From Methanospirillum hungatei (GTDB lineage Archaea; Halobacteriota; Methanomicrobia; Methanomicrobiales; Methanospirillaceae), in assembly GCF_019263745.1 (NCBI RefSeq), contig NZ_CP077107.1, positions 2,604,001-2,668,000 on the forward strand: 64,000 nucleotides of DNA. Reading direction: 5' to 3'. Positions 54,085-62,847 of the stretch are shown piece by piece. Below the pieces are notes generated by a model. That model did no database searches and was not told the DNA's origin. It saw only the letters and a program-made list of their open reading frames with translations. Each line of letters begins with the position of its first letter. Position 1 is the stretch's first letter. A program made the position numbers and the translations under genes.

Positions 54085-54158
54085 TCTTTCTATAAGATAT
54101 GCACCTGACAGAGTGAAAAAACTATAGGGAAGAATAAGATCCATACCGATGGCATTAA

Positions 54159-54178
54159 TACATACCAAATAGTATGTA
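54159..54178. promoter_or_regulatory. TetR operator-like palindrome
   Basis: TACATAC-CAAATA-GTATGTA: perfect 7-bp arms and a 6-base spacer, between the TetR gene and the divergent methyltransferase. The arm and spacer sizes match those at 60817-60836, before the related regulator. Confidence 0.65.
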
Positions 54179-54406
54179 AAATATATACAGATAATGTTAC
54201 TATTCAGGATGTAATATTTCTGTACATATTTACTGTAAAAATGAGAAGTGTGAAATGATGACGATAATCAAAGAATCCTTCTCAACTGGAAGAGAAACTG
54301 CCTCAGAAAGGTATGTAGATAATCATCATTTACCCATGAACCAGAGGAAATGTCTCCCCGATAGTAACAAAGACCTGGAATTTCTTGAAAAAAGAGTGAT
54401 ATTCAC

Positions 54407-55285
54407 ATGATAAAAAAAAGCCCTAGCAAAATGGCAGAAGGAATTGCCATGCATCGCGTTGCTGAATCAATGCTACCGGAAAATGAGCGGATATTTTATG
54501 ATCCCTATGCTATCCATTTCGTTAATCCAGAGATATTAAAGTATGCAGCTGAACATCCAAAGGAAGCTGAAAAAAAACTTGAAGAAATGGAACAGATGTT
54601 TCCCGGTCTTGGAAATTCCATTCGTGCCAGGGTGAGGTATTTTGATGATCTTGTAGAAAACTGTGCTGTCTCTGGATGTACTCAATTTGTCTTTCTTGGA
54701 GCGGGTTATGACACACGTGCATTGAGAATCAAAGAACTTCAATCAGAGATCACCATATTCGAAGTTGATCATCAGGAAACTCAATGTTATAAAAAGGAAA
54801 AAATAATCGAATTTTACGGTAAATTACCTGAAAATGTGAGATATGTCCCTGTTGATCTTGAGACACAAAAACTTAAGGATAGTTTGTTCTCTTCCGGATA
54901 TTGCGATTATAAAAAGACCCTCTTTGTCCTTGAGGGGCTTTCCATGTACCTGCCTCCGGAAATAATCTATGATATCTTTTCATTTATCTCTTCCAGCACC
55001 AGGACAGGGAGCAAAATGATCTTCGATTATTACCCTGAGTCGGTAATTAATGGAACAAATCCTGATGAAATCGCGAAAAATATTACATCATTTACCCGTA
55101 TGATGGGTGAACCTCTCAAATTCGGGATTCCCGACAATCAGGAGATAGATTTTCTCTGTCAATGGAAATTTGCGAATCCAAGAATCATCACCAGTGAAGA
55201 GTACAAAAAAATATACTTCAACGGGAAATGCGGGGACCGGAATGTCTGTAACCTTCTCTCTTTCGTCGAGGTGACAATTCATTGA
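54407..55285 (+). CDS. Leucine carboxymethyltransferase-family SAM methyltransferase
   Basis: A 292-residue class I methyltransferase of the LCM/PPM1 family. It has the N-terminal MAEGIAMHRVAESMLPENER and FYDPYAIHFV, the SAM-binding motif FVFLGAGYDTRALRI and the acidic motif FEVDHQETQ, then VPVDLETQKL and FVLEGLSMYLP. Substrates in archaea are mostly unknown. The gene is divergent from a TetR regulator whose operator lies between them. Its stop overlaps the start of a small cysteine-rich protein (TTGA), so those two are coupled. Confidence 0.9.
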   Translation: MIKKSPSKMAEGIAMHRVAESMLPENERIFYDPYAIHFVNPEILKYAAEHPKEAEKKLEEMEQMFPGLGNSIRARVRYFDDLVENCAVSGCTQFVFLGAGYDTRALRIKELQSEITIFEVDHQETQCYKKEKIIEFYGKLPENVRYVPVDLETQKLKDSLFSSGYCDYKKTLFVLEGLSMYLPPEIIYDIFSFISSSTRTGSKMIFDYYPESVINGTNPDEIAKNITSFTRMMGEPLKFGIPDNQEIDFLCQWKFANPRIITSEEYKKIYFNGKCGDRNVCNLLSFVEVTIH

Positions 55286-55491
55286 ATTATAATTCTTTTA
55301 TCAATCCGGATTATATTGCAGGAAGACCTACAGGGACATGTTGTTTTGTCTGTAAAAAAAGGGAGAATTGTCCATTTGAGAATGTGGGGAAAAAGTGTAC
55401 CCGGAATCATGAGTTCTGTAAGGGTTGTGACTGGTGGGATGAAAGAGGCTGTATTATGTTCCAGTTTGATAAAAAATTCCTCCGGATGTGA
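55282..55491 (+). CDS. Small cysteine-rich protein
   Basis: A 69-residue protein starting at a TTG that overlaps the methyltransferase stop. It has nine cysteines in the pattern CCFVCKKRENC, CTRNHEFCKGC and RGC, as in metal-binding ferredoxin- or zinc-ribbon-like proteins. The family is not recognised. Weak point: non-ATG start. Translational coupling to the methyltransferase supports it being real. Confidence 0.6.
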   Translation: MNYNSFINPDYIAGRPTGTCCFVCKKRENCPFENVGKKCTRNHEFCKGCDWWDERGCIMFQFDKKFLRM

Positions 55492-55756
55492 TCTATCGAA
55501 TAATAGATAACTTTCTGGGTATTTAAAAATTGTTATGATGTAATTATAAGTGCATTTAGAGTCCAGGATTAAGAATAACCTGTGTTTCACTTCGATTATT
55601 CTATAATCTTTGGCAGTTCACCATAATCTATCCAGAAGACCATCTTGATACATAATAAAGCCCCTTATGACCCGTGCAAAGGAATATAAGATATTGACTC
55701 AAAGTATTTTTGTGACTTTCAGTCAGCATATGACCAGAAGTCACATACGATGAACT
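55492..55756. other. Gap with a TetR operator
   Basis: About 265 bases between the small cysteine-rich gene and the second TetR gene. It holds the operator-like palindrome at 55711-55745 and no other gene. Confidence 0.5.
55711..55745. promoter_or_regulatory. Nested palindromic operator upstream of the second TetR gene
   Basis: The outer arms TGTGACTT (55711-55718) and AAGTCACA (55738-55745) are perfectly inverted. Inner arms GTCA (55722-55725) and TGAC (55731-55734) share the same centre at 55728. It ends 11 bases before the TetR ATG, so binding would block translation or transcription start; autorepression is likely. Confidence 0.7.
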
Positions 55757-56401
55757 ATGGCAACTGCTGACCGAAGACAACGAGAAAGAGAGCAACGCCG
55801 TGTAGAAATCATTGATGTAGCAGAGAAACTCTTCTACGAAAAAGGTTTTGACAATGTTAGTATGGATGAGATCGCAGAAGCGGTTGAAATTTCAAAAGGT
55901 TCTCTCTACTTACTTTTCAAAAACAAAGATTCCCTATATTTTGAGATAGTCTCTCGGGTACACAGAGAGTATCATCGACAGTTAATGGAAAAAATCGATG
56001 CAACTGCAACGGGTGGAGACCAGATAAGGACGATGATTAAATTCCTGGTCGAATTTACGAAAAACCACCGTGATTATAATACCATGTCCTGCACATATGG
56101 TCCGGTTATTTACTCACGGCTGGATGAGGCATATGATCAGATTTTGGCTCAAAATGCTGTAGAATTTAACAGATGGCAACATAATGCAATTAGAAAAGGG
56201 ATGGATGATGGATCCATCAGAAAAGATTTGGATCCAATACTATTAGGGATCTACATCTCGCTCATCAGCATTTCTGTGGTGTCACCTCATCCAATTTGGG
56301 AAAAAGGATTTCAAATGGCAGGAATTGGATATGAACAACTGGTTGATAATTTTCTTACATTCATTGAGCCTTCAATCAATCACTGTGGGAAAAATAGCTA
56401 A
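55757..56401 (+). CDS. TetR-family regulator
   Basis: A 214-residue repressor with a typical HTH (EIIDVAEKLFYEKGFDNVSM, then DEIAEAVEISKGSLYLLFKN) and a ligand domain ending at residue 214. It lacks the V(P)EYxxEAK start of the other two regulators. It sits just behind a nested palindrome and 228 bases upstream of the acyltransferase gene on the same strand, so that gene may be its target. The ligand is not known. Confidence 0.92.
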   Translation: MATADRRQREREQRRVEIIDVAEKLFYEKGFDNVSMDEIAEAVEISKGSLYLLFKNKDSLYFEIVSRVHREYHRQLMEKIDATATGGDQIRTMIKFLVEFTKNHRDYNTMSCTYGPVIYSRLDEAYDQILAQNAVEFNRWQHNAIRKGMDDGSIRKDLDPILLGIYISLISISVVSPHPIWEKGFQMAGIGYEQLVDNFLTFIEPSINHCGKNS

Positions 56402-56628
56402 TATCACTTTAACCTGACATGGACATGTAAGCAGCCTTTTCGGATTTGAACTAATTCCTGAATTCAAAATTACTGTAGAATGAGCGAATGCTATCAAAAA
56501 ATTATGAAACGGATGAATAATATGGCCAATTATAAGTACCAAAACAATCCAGTGACGTCATTTACCGGATTTTTAATCCATATTGTAAAGAGAACAAATC
56601 AAACCATCAAACCAGAAAGAGGTTATTT

Positions 56629-58071
56629 ATGAATACTTGTTCAAATCCGGATAATATCCCAGGCTGTATACGTAAAATGACCGGTTGTGAACGGGTATTT
56701 TTTATGAGTCCTGCATGTACCGTCATGATGGCGGCCCGGATCCGGGGAAAAATCGACATAGATAAATTTAATCAGGCACTCTCAACGGTGACACGGATTC
56801 ATCCACTTCTTGATGCAAAAGTTATTTTCGACAAGCAGCACGAAGCCTGGTTTTCTTCAGATTCTGTACCTGGAATTTCGCTCAGAATAATTCCCCGGAT
56901 ATCAAAGGATCAGTGGGTTGATGAACTGAAGAATGAAGCACGAATTCCCTTTGATATCGGGAAAGGACCGTTGATAAAGTACGTGCTGCTCCAATCAGAA
57001 GAAGAATCCGACTTTCTTGTATTCTGTAACCACAGTATTTGTGATGGGATGGCTCTTGCCGGCCTGATAAAAGAGATATTGTGTAGATATGGAAAACCTG
57101 AAGGAAAAATCCAGGTAATAGTACCTCCTGTCTCCCAGGATCTTCTGAAACCAAGACGGAACCTCAAAGGGATGATTACCAATCTTTTTGCATTTCATGC
57201 GAACCGGAAGTGGAGGAAAAATCCATATCATTTCGGTCCTGAAGAATATTCAACTCTATACGAAGAATACTGGAAAAACCGCAGCCCAGGTATTGTAATG
57301 ATGGAATTTGACAAGGATGAATCTGTCAGGCTGCTGGAAAAATGCAGGGAACACCAGGTAACAGTCGGATCAGCAGTATCATCAGCCTTTTTGGGAGCAT
57401 ACCAGGAGATAATCGGTGAATTTTCTTCCCGGCAACAGGCGATCATGGTGCCATTTGATATAAGAAGACGATCCGAACCACCCATTGGTGATGTTTTCTG
57501 CTTTTGCGTTGGATCTCTCCGATTACCTTTTTCCTACCAAATAAAAAAAACATTCTGGGAAAACACCGTTATATTAAACAAAGCAATTCATCTGCTTCTT
57601 AAAAATCCAGACCCGTCAGGACTCGATATGCCTCCATTTGATCATTCTCTCCTTGATGCAATGGCCGCATTTGCTCCATTTTCTGACCTGGCCCCAAAAG
57701 CTTACTCCCAAACCGAAATATTTCGAAGGTTCATACAGGATTCAGGAAATATCGCAATGACATTAAACAGGAATTTTCAGAATATGATTCCGGGATTCAT
57801 ACCATCAAACCTCGGAAAAATAGAAATTCCAGAATCTAACGATGAACTCAACCTTGAACGTCTGGTATTTCTTCCTTCAGCCAGCGAGATTAATCCACTT
57901 GTGATGGGTGGAATCGGGACTGATGATCGGATGACGTTTACTCTTACGTATGTCGATCCACCGGCAAAAACAGGGATTTCTCCTGAACCAGAAATGATCC
58001 GAATCCGGAACCGTGCGCTAGAGTTCCTGGGATTTCCTGAAAAAGTAAATGAAAAAGTGATAGGAAGGTAA
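56629..58071 (+). CDS. Condensation-domain acyltransferase-like protein
   Basis: A 480-residue protein of the CoA-dependent acyltransferase/condensation superfamily. The catalytic motif HxxxDG is intact (FLVFCNHSICDGMALAG, near residue 140). The N-terminal half starts with MTGCERVFFMSPACTVMMAA and the pattern VTRIHPLLDAKV. The C-terminal half has VPFDIRRRSEPP and SNLGKIEIP, near DFGWG-like structural motif positions. Such proteins make esters, lipids or peptides; substrate unknown. Preceded by GAAAGAGG, the gene follows a TetR gene on the same strand, and a small gene starts four bases after its stop. Confidence 0.85.
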   Translation: MNTCSNPDNIPGCIRKMTGCERVFFMSPACTVMMAARIRGKIDIDKFNQALSTVTRIHPLLDAKVIFDKQHEAWFSSDSVPGISLRIIPRISKDQWVDELKNEARIPFDIGKGPLIKYVLLQSEEESDFLVFCNHSICDGMALAGLIKEILCRYGKPEGKIQVIVPPVSQDLLKPRRNLKGMITNLFAFHANRKWRKNPYHFGPEEYSTLYEEYWKNRSPGIVMMEFDKDESVRLLEKCREHQVTVGSAVSSAFLGAYQEIIGEFSSRQQAIMVPFDIRRRSEPPIGDVFCFCVGSLRLPFSYQIKKTFWENTVILNKAIHLLLKNPDPSGLDMPPFDHSLLDAMAAFAPFSDLAPKAYSQTEIFRRFIQDSGNIAMTLNRNFQNMIPGFIPSNLGKIEIPESNDELNLERLVFLPSASEINPLVMGGIGTDDRMTFTLTYVDPPAKTGISPEPEMIRIRNRALEFLGFPEKVNEKVIGR

Positions 58072-58074
58072 ATT

Positions 58075-58350
58075 ATGCCAAAAGTAACTGTAAACGATCT
58101 TGACATTTATTATAAAATACCGGATATGTTGTTGGTACCAGATCCTTATCATGTGACCCACAAATACCACCCATTCATGAGACCAGAACCCTTACCCCCA
58201 TCAGACATTGATCGGATTAGTCTTATTCCTCTCATTGGTGCTGCAAATGCAGCCCTGGCTCTGTTTGACAGGCTTTTCCGGAGCAAAAAAACCCGGATCT
58301 CCTCCTCACCCCGCTTATCATGCAGGAAGCCATCATATCATCCCGGATAG
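58075..58350 (+). CDS. Hypothetical protein, start like an alpha/beta hydrolase
   Basis: A 91-residue protein beginning MPKVTVNDLDIYYKIPDMLL, as alpha/beta hydrolases do, but then losing that family's sequence (PDPYHVTHKYHPFMRPEPLP, a hydrophobic stretch SLIPLIGAANAALAL, and a basic tail). It could be a real small gene in tandem with the acyltransferase or a truncated, recombined remnant of a hydrolase. It is the next gene after the acyltransferase, only three bases on. I cannot assign it a function. Confidence 0.5.
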   Translation: MPKVTVNDLDIYYKIPDMLLVPDPYHVTHKYHPFMRPEPLPPSDIDRISLIPLIGAANAALALFDRLFRSKKTRISSSPRLSCRKPSYHPG

Positions 58351-58375
58351 ATGAATTTACAAATACCTAATATTC

Positions 58376-59095
58376 TCACCAAATCCCCGGAATAAGGCGA
58401 TACTTCACTTCCTGAATATACATAGAGTATCCATTCAGTTCTGATACCAGTACATCATCCTCCTTCCTGGTTCTCACAACAAAAAGTGCTGCGGTGACTA
58501 CTCCGGGGAATAATGCCCATAAAGATCCTAGCATCAGGGGCTGGGCAAGAACAATAAGAATAAAGCCCATATAGCCGGGATGTCTTATAAACCGGTACGG
58601 ACCGGACATGATGGCATAATGACCCTTCTCCTCCTGGATTCGAACAACGGTTGAAAAAAACCGGTTCGACAACATGGCCCATGAAAATATCAGGTATCCG
58701 GATAAAAAGAAACATAACGCCACAATCTGTATAGAGAATACCATTTCTCCGGTCCAGTTAAACCTCATATCCAGTCCTGCAACAAATAGCGTTAAAAAAC
58801 CCATTACATTCATCACTGTTACCAGATAAGAATCCCATTTCATTACTCCGGGTTTTTTCACCATCCGCTCAGTAATCAGATCAGGGCTGCAAAAAAGTGT
58901 TACAAGCGTTGTAGCCAGGAATAACGTACCAAGGATAACCCATGCCATCGGCCAGAACAGCGTACCGGATGAACCAAAAAGTACCCCTCCCATGATGACA
59001 ACCGGAATAAGGCCAAAGACAATCCCCTTAATACGGATATTCCACTCATTCTCATCCTCCTTTGCCTGGAAATTCGGATTCTCCCCATGATTCAT
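58376..59095 (-). CDS. Isoprenylcysteine/phospholipid methyltransferase-like membrane protein
   Basis: A 239-residue integral membrane protein of the ICMT/PEMT superfamily. About five membrane helices lie between residues 22 and 205, and the SAM-binding signature GPYRFIRHPGYMGFILIVL is near residue 165, with VVRTRKEDDVLVSELNGYSMY behind it. It probably methylates a small or lipid-linked substrate at the membrane; which one is unknown. The ATG overlaps the stop of the amidohydrolase gene (four bases), so the two form an operon. A gene for a prenyl or isoprenoid substrate is not seen nearby. Confidence 0.82.
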   Translation of the reverse strand: MNHGENPNFQAKEDENEWNIRIKGIVFGLIPVVIMGGVLFGSSGTLFWPMAWVILGTLFLATTLVTLFCSPDLITERMVKKPGVMKWDSYLVTVMNVMGFLTLFVAGLDMRFNWTGEMVFSIQIVALCFFLSGYLIFSWAMLSNRFFSTVVRIQEEKGHYAIMSGPYRFIRHPGYMGFILIVLAQPLMLGSLWALFPGVVTAALFVVRTRKEDDVLVSELNGYSMYIQEVKYRLIPGIW

Positions 59096-60693
59096 ACATT
59101 AACCTCATTTTGGTGCTTGAATACCAACCTGCCATCTTTGTAGGTCTCATCAACCACCGGGGGATTTTCGGGATCAAGTGCCCCTTTGAGGATTACGAGA
59201 TCAGCAACCAGTCCTTTTTTAAGCATTCCTCGTTCGTGTTCCTGCCCTCCGGCATACGCACTTCCGGCAGTATAAAACCACAGCCACCGCTGAAAGGGAA
59301 GAACTTGATCCGGAAATACGGTGTTTCCATCACCATTACTCATCGTAGATCCCATCACAGCACCCTTCAACGGATCCCGTGCATCCATGAATCCACCGGG
59401 ATCATCACTTGATGCGGCAACACACACTCCTGATTTAAAAAGATCGGCATATGGCAGCCACTTCGCATTTTCCACCGGTGCACGGGAGAAATTTGCAGCT
59501 CGCATAAGGAATTGAGGCTGAATAGAGACACATCCACCCATTACTGCAAGACGGCGGATCTGTGAATCTGAAATTAACGTCACATGCTCAAGACGAGGTC
59601 TTATTTCAAATTCCGGAGGGGCATATTTCTTTGCTTCTTCAAAAGCATCAAGAACCGCATCAGTGGTAGCATTTCCAAAAGAATGGACACAAACACGAAA
59701 TCCCTTTCTGGTTGCATCATATAATATCCCGCGAAAATCATCTCGGAAGGAACCGCTTTTCATCGTTTGTCCCCGGATAACCATATCATATGCAACAGTT
59801 TCCGGTGTTGCTCCATCAGCAAAGATCTTGACCGGACCTATGCGGAGATGTTCATCACCACTTCCGGTTTTCGGACCTTCGAGCCACATACCAGGATCAT
59901 TATCGAGAATTGTCGCTCCATGAGGCATCATGAGCACTGATACCGGCAAGTTTTCCCGATTATACAGAAAACGATACGCCTCTGCAGCTTTTAATGTGAC
60001 ACCGGGATCATGAATTGCAGTAATTCCAAATGAGAGAAGTTCTAAAGCCCGGGCCCTGATAAGTTCAGCATGCTCCCCGATTTCAGTGTTCATGGTCAGA
60101 TTGAATACAGAACTCTGAGCGTTCTCTATCAGAACTCCGGTTGGTTTTCCATCACGATCCCGAATAATAGTTCCACACCGGGGATTTGGTGTAGCGGAGT
60201 CAATACCAGCCATCTCCAGTCCCAGACTGTTTGTTACACTCATATGAAATGTAGCCTGGATAAGAAGGACAGGACGAACAAAACCAGTTTCATCAAGATC
60301 AAACCGGTTTAGATCTATTCCCCCTGATTTTCCATCAAACCATCCAAACCCGACTATCCATCCATTTCCTGGATTCATTTGAGCATGTTTTTTCAATGCA
60401 CCAAGAATCTCCTCTTTTGTCATAAGACCGAAGAGATTTACCCAGTTCGGAAAGAAACAGGCAAATGAGGATAGATGATTGTGTGAATCTATAAAACCGG
60501 GTAAAAGAGTCCGCCCGTCCAAATTGACAATATCAACATCAGGATATTGATTACAGATCTCCGCATCACCGATGTCAATAATTCTGTTCCCCCTGATAAC
60601 AACCGTTTCTGCATTATTATTTTGAGGATCCATCGTCAGTATCTGTCCGCCTGTAAAGGCAATCAGTCGTTTGTTCTTTGTATCGGATGTCAT
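59092..60693 (-). CDS. YtcJ-like metal-dependent amidohydrolase
   Basis: A 533-residue amidohydrolase. The composite domain starts GGQILTMDPQ and TVVIRGNRIIDIG. The HxH metal motif is in LPGFIDSHNHLSSF. The lysine-type region KIFADGATPETVAYDM, histidines CVHSFGNATTD and RLEHVTLI, and the catalytic Asp in ASSDDPGGF complete the active site. YtcJ-like enzymes hydrolyse amide or related bonds; substrates are mostly unknown. It is transcribed from a promoter that faces the divergent TetR gene at 60898. The membrane methyltransferase is its operon partner. Confidence 0.9.
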   Translation of the reverse strand: MTSDTKNKRLIAFTGGQILTMDPQNNNAETVVIRGNRIIDIGDAEICNQYPDVDIVNLDGRTLLPGFIDSHNHLSSFACFFPNWVNLFGLMTKEEILGALKKHAQMNPGNGWIVGFGWFDGKSGGIDLNRFDLDETGFVRPVLLIQATFHMSVTNSLGLEMAGIDSATPNPRCGTIIRDRDGKPTGVLIENAQSSVFNLTMNTEIGEHAELIRARALELLSFGITAIHDPGVTLKAAEAYRFLYNRENLPVSVLMMPHGATILDNDPGMWLEGPKTGSGDEHLRIGPVKIFADGATPETVAYDMVIRGQTMKSGSFRDDFRGILYDATRKGFRVCVHSFGNATTDAVLDAFEEAKKYAPPEFEIRPRLEHVTLISDSQIRRLAVMGGCVSIQPQFLMRAANFSRAPVENAKWLPYADLFKSGVCVAASSDDPGGFMDARDPLKGAVMGSTMSNGDGNTVFPDQVLPFQRWLWFYTAGSAYAGGQEHERGMLKKGLVADLVILKGALDPENPPVVDETYKDGRLVFKHQNEVNV

Positions 60694-60816
60694 ATTAGCC
60701 CTTTTTTTAATTAGACCTACTATCCGGATTATGAAATTACAATCTGGCAGATTTCTCCATTCTGCCGATCTTTATTCGAATAGTCTATTATTCACTATCT
60801 TACTAATTATTAAAAT

Positions 60817-60836
60817 AAGTTACCCTTTAGTAACTT
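60817..60836. promoter_or_regulatory. TetR operator-like palindrome
   Basis: AAGTTAC-CCTTTA-GTAACTT: perfect 7-bp arms with a 6-base spacer, in the divergent region between the amidohydrolase and TetR genes. Same geometry as at 54159-54178. Confidence 0.65.
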
Positions 60837-60897
60837 CTGTATTTTACAGGTAATCGAGATATACTTAAGACGCATATATTATTAGGAGGTTGATTTT

Positions 60898-61557
60898 ACG
60901 TCAAAAATGGTCCCGGAGTACCGGAAGGAAGCAAAAAATAGAATCGTGAACGCAGGTCTGGAGGTAATGTACCAAAAAGGATATTGCAGAACTACCATGG
61001 ACGATATCGCAAAACACCTGAACGTCACCAAACCTGCCTTATACCGCTATTTCAAAAATAAAAATGAGTTGATTCTTGAGAGTGCAAAAATCCTTCAGGG
61101 AGAATACCGCCGGATTCAGTCACCACAGAAATCTAATAAATGCCCCATCGCCACATGGATAACTGTTTTCGATCAGATGATGTCATCTGAAAGCAATGAA
61201 CATGCATTACTCCTGGAACTCATTGGGATGACCAAATATGAACCTGAAATCGGAAATTATTCCATAGAACGAATGAAAATAGGAATCGAAGAATCCACAA
61301 AAACCATCGCAGAACAACAAAAAAAGGGATACATTACATCTACAACCGATCCACGAACTCTCGCTATCGCTCTTTTATCAATCTTTAACGGAATGCGAAT
61401 GATGATTATCCTGGGAGTGGAACATGATGAACTTCGTATCCGGTGGATTGAAATTATCAGAGCACTATTCCTGGAATCAGGGAGGGATAAATTCTCTGAA
61501 AAATGTCCCCTGGACTGTCCGGGATATGATATCTGCACTGGATTTACTGAATTTTAA
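60898..61557 (+). CDS. TetR-family regulator with an unusual start
   Basis: A TetR repressor, 219 residues if it starts at the ACG at 60898 or 216 from the ATG at 60907. HTH: MDDIAKHLNVTKPALYRYFKNKNEL. The C-terminal end has a cysteine-rich CPLDCPGYDIC tail. The related regulator at 54084 begins MPKVVPEY. Here the aligned residues are (ACG)SKMVPEY, so the ACG lies exactly where the paralogue has its ATG. GGAGG lies eight bases before the ACG, good spacing, but about 17 bases before the ATG. Either ACG is used or the ATG has been mutated. It probably controls the amidohydrolase operon through the palindrome at 60817. Confidence 0.88.
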   Translation, partial: TSKMVPEYRKEAKNRIVNAGLEVMYQKGYCRTTMDDIAKHLNVTKPALYRYFKNKNELILESAKILQGEYRRIQSPQKSNKCPIATWITVFDQMMSSESNEHALLLELIGMTKYEPEIGNYSIERMKIGIEESTKTIAEQQKKGYITSTTDPRTLAIALLSIFNGMRMMIILGVEHDELRIRWIEIIRALFLESGRDKFSEKCPLDCPGYDICTGFTEF

Positions 61558-61817
61558 TCAATTCGAGAAGGATCTGCCGACGAAGCCACCATCCACCAAA
61601 ACCGTTCTTTCACAGGTTAGCCCACTCACAGAGCCGGTCCAGTTCTTTTCCGGTCATGTATTTCGGGTATCGGGTATCCGGATGGGGGTTGCATGAAATC
61701 GGGTAGTAAGATGAGATTATTGGGCACAATGGGGGGATGTTAGGGAGATGGGAGAGGGAGGGTCAGTTTTGGGATTACAGGCAAGTGGCCTGGGGAGACT
61801 GGTATTAACAAATCAGA

Positions 61818-62003
61818 TTATTCTTTTTTATCCACCCTGGCAAGTATGTATTTTAATACAACGATCAATGGAAGAATTTCTTCAGTAATTGTTTTCCATA
61901 TCAACAATTGATTTATACCCCAATACTGGTGATATGATATTGTTCCATTAATTTGAGCTTTAAGGATTTTTATGTAGAGAATAGCACTCTGGTTGGACTT
62001 TCG
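61818..62003 (-). pseudogene. Open frame without start, membrane-protein tail
   Basis: The minus strand is open for 61 codons and reads SNQSAILYIKILKAQI, then YHQYWGINQLLIWKTITEEI and LPLIVVLKYILARVDKKE and a stop. There is no ATG, and a stop lies just upstream, so it looks like the tail of a larger membrane protein. Family unknown. Confidence 0.4.
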
Positions 62004-62151
62004 TCATTATATCACCTGACTGAATTTTTGCATCATGAATCAAATTTAATGTAATGATTTAGTTAAATGAATTTTTTTTGGAGTATTGAAGGATTTCGGT
62101 ATTTCAATGGCTTTTATTATTCAGTTCATGTATCCCGCCATGGCTTATGGA

Positions 62152-62256
62152 TCAATACTTCTGTTTTTCCGGAATTACGCCCCTGCCCCCTCCTTTCGGA
62201 TCTGCCATGTCTCCGGAATACCGGGGGATGATATGGATATACAGGATATCCTTTGA
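62152..62256 (-). pseudogene. C-terminal fragment of a HIT-family protein (second copy)
   Basis: The minus strand reads IHIIPRYSGDMADPKGG and GRGVIPEKQKY with a stop, nearly the same as the tail at 62848. Only about 35 codons are left. It is a duplicated, decayed end of a HIT hydrolase gene. Confidence 0.7.
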
Positions 62257-62394
62257 TATCAAAAAATATTTGCTCTTCATAAAAATGAAAATAAAGAGAA
62301 ATAATTTATGCTCAGATTAAAAAGATATAATTAATAGAGAATTGGGTACCCATTACAGGTTTATTATAATCGTCTCACCTTTAGGAGGTATATC

Positions 62395-62607
62395 ATGGAT
62401 ACATTTACTGCAATAATTCATCAGGAAGGGGAATTCTTTGTTGCATTATGCCCGGAAACTGGTACTGTAAGCCAGGGAAAGAGTATAGAAGAGGCTATTA
62501 CAAATCTCAAAGAAGCAACGGAACTTTATCTTGAAGAATTTCCTGCTCCTCATCATTCACGGAGTTTAATAACAACTTTTGAGGTAGCATCGATTGCCGC
62601 CCAATAA
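62395..62607 (+). CDS. hicB: HicB-like antitoxin
   Basis: A 70-residue HicB antitoxin of the UPF0150 type: DTFTAIIHQEGEFFVALCPE then TGTVSQGKSIEEAITNLKEATELYLEEF, the full RNase H-like fold of the family. HicB neutralises the HicA mRNA interferase. GGAGGTATATC precedes the ATG. hicA follows with a 14-base overlap. Since the toxin here is broken, the antitoxin may be a relic. Confidence 0.93.
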   Translation: MDTFTAIIHQEGEFFVALCPETGTVSQGKSIEEAITNLKEATELYLEEFPAPHHSRSLITTFEVASIAAQ

Positions 62608-62824
62608 ACCAATTTCGGGTGCATCAGCTATCAAAATACTATGTAAACATTTTGGATTTGTAATTTCAGGAAGGAAAGGGAGTCATGTACGACTTTCCAA
62701 AAATACCCCGGAGGGATAAGTTGGAACCGTGATTCCGATGCATGAGGAACTGGCCCCAGGTACTATTCGGCATGCCCTGAAATTAGCAGGTATCTCATTT
62801 GAAGAGTTTGAAGAATTCCTATAA
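62594..62824 (+). pseudogene. hicA: HicA-type toxin gene with an internal stop
   Basis: From a TTG at 62594 the frame reads LPPNKPISGASAIKILCKHF, GFVISGRKGSHVRLSKNTPEG, then TAA at 62717-62719, then GTVIPMHEELAPGTIRHALK and LAGISFEEFEEFL with a stop at 62822. The sequence on both sides of the TAA is the normal HicA fold (GRKGSH is the catalytic segment, HEELAPGTIR its C-terminal half), so one codon (probably AAA lysine) became TAA. The TTG start overlaps hicB's end. Confidence 0.82.
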
Positions 62825-62847
62825 TTCGGGTTTAATTTAATTTCTCT

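Larger units (their letters stand above)
61558..62394. other. Gene-poor region with decayed fragments
   Basis: About 830 bases. Two fragments are listed separately (membrane protein tail at 61818-62003 and HIT tail at 62152-62256). The first 200 bases are not assignable; a short minus-strand frame reads YMTGKELDRLCEWANL before a stop. The hicB promoter should lie near 62340-62390. Confidence 0.45.

Noticed and set aside
61424-61696. 90-codon frame overlapping the TetR C-terminus
   Set aside because: It is a shadow of the TetR coding sequence.
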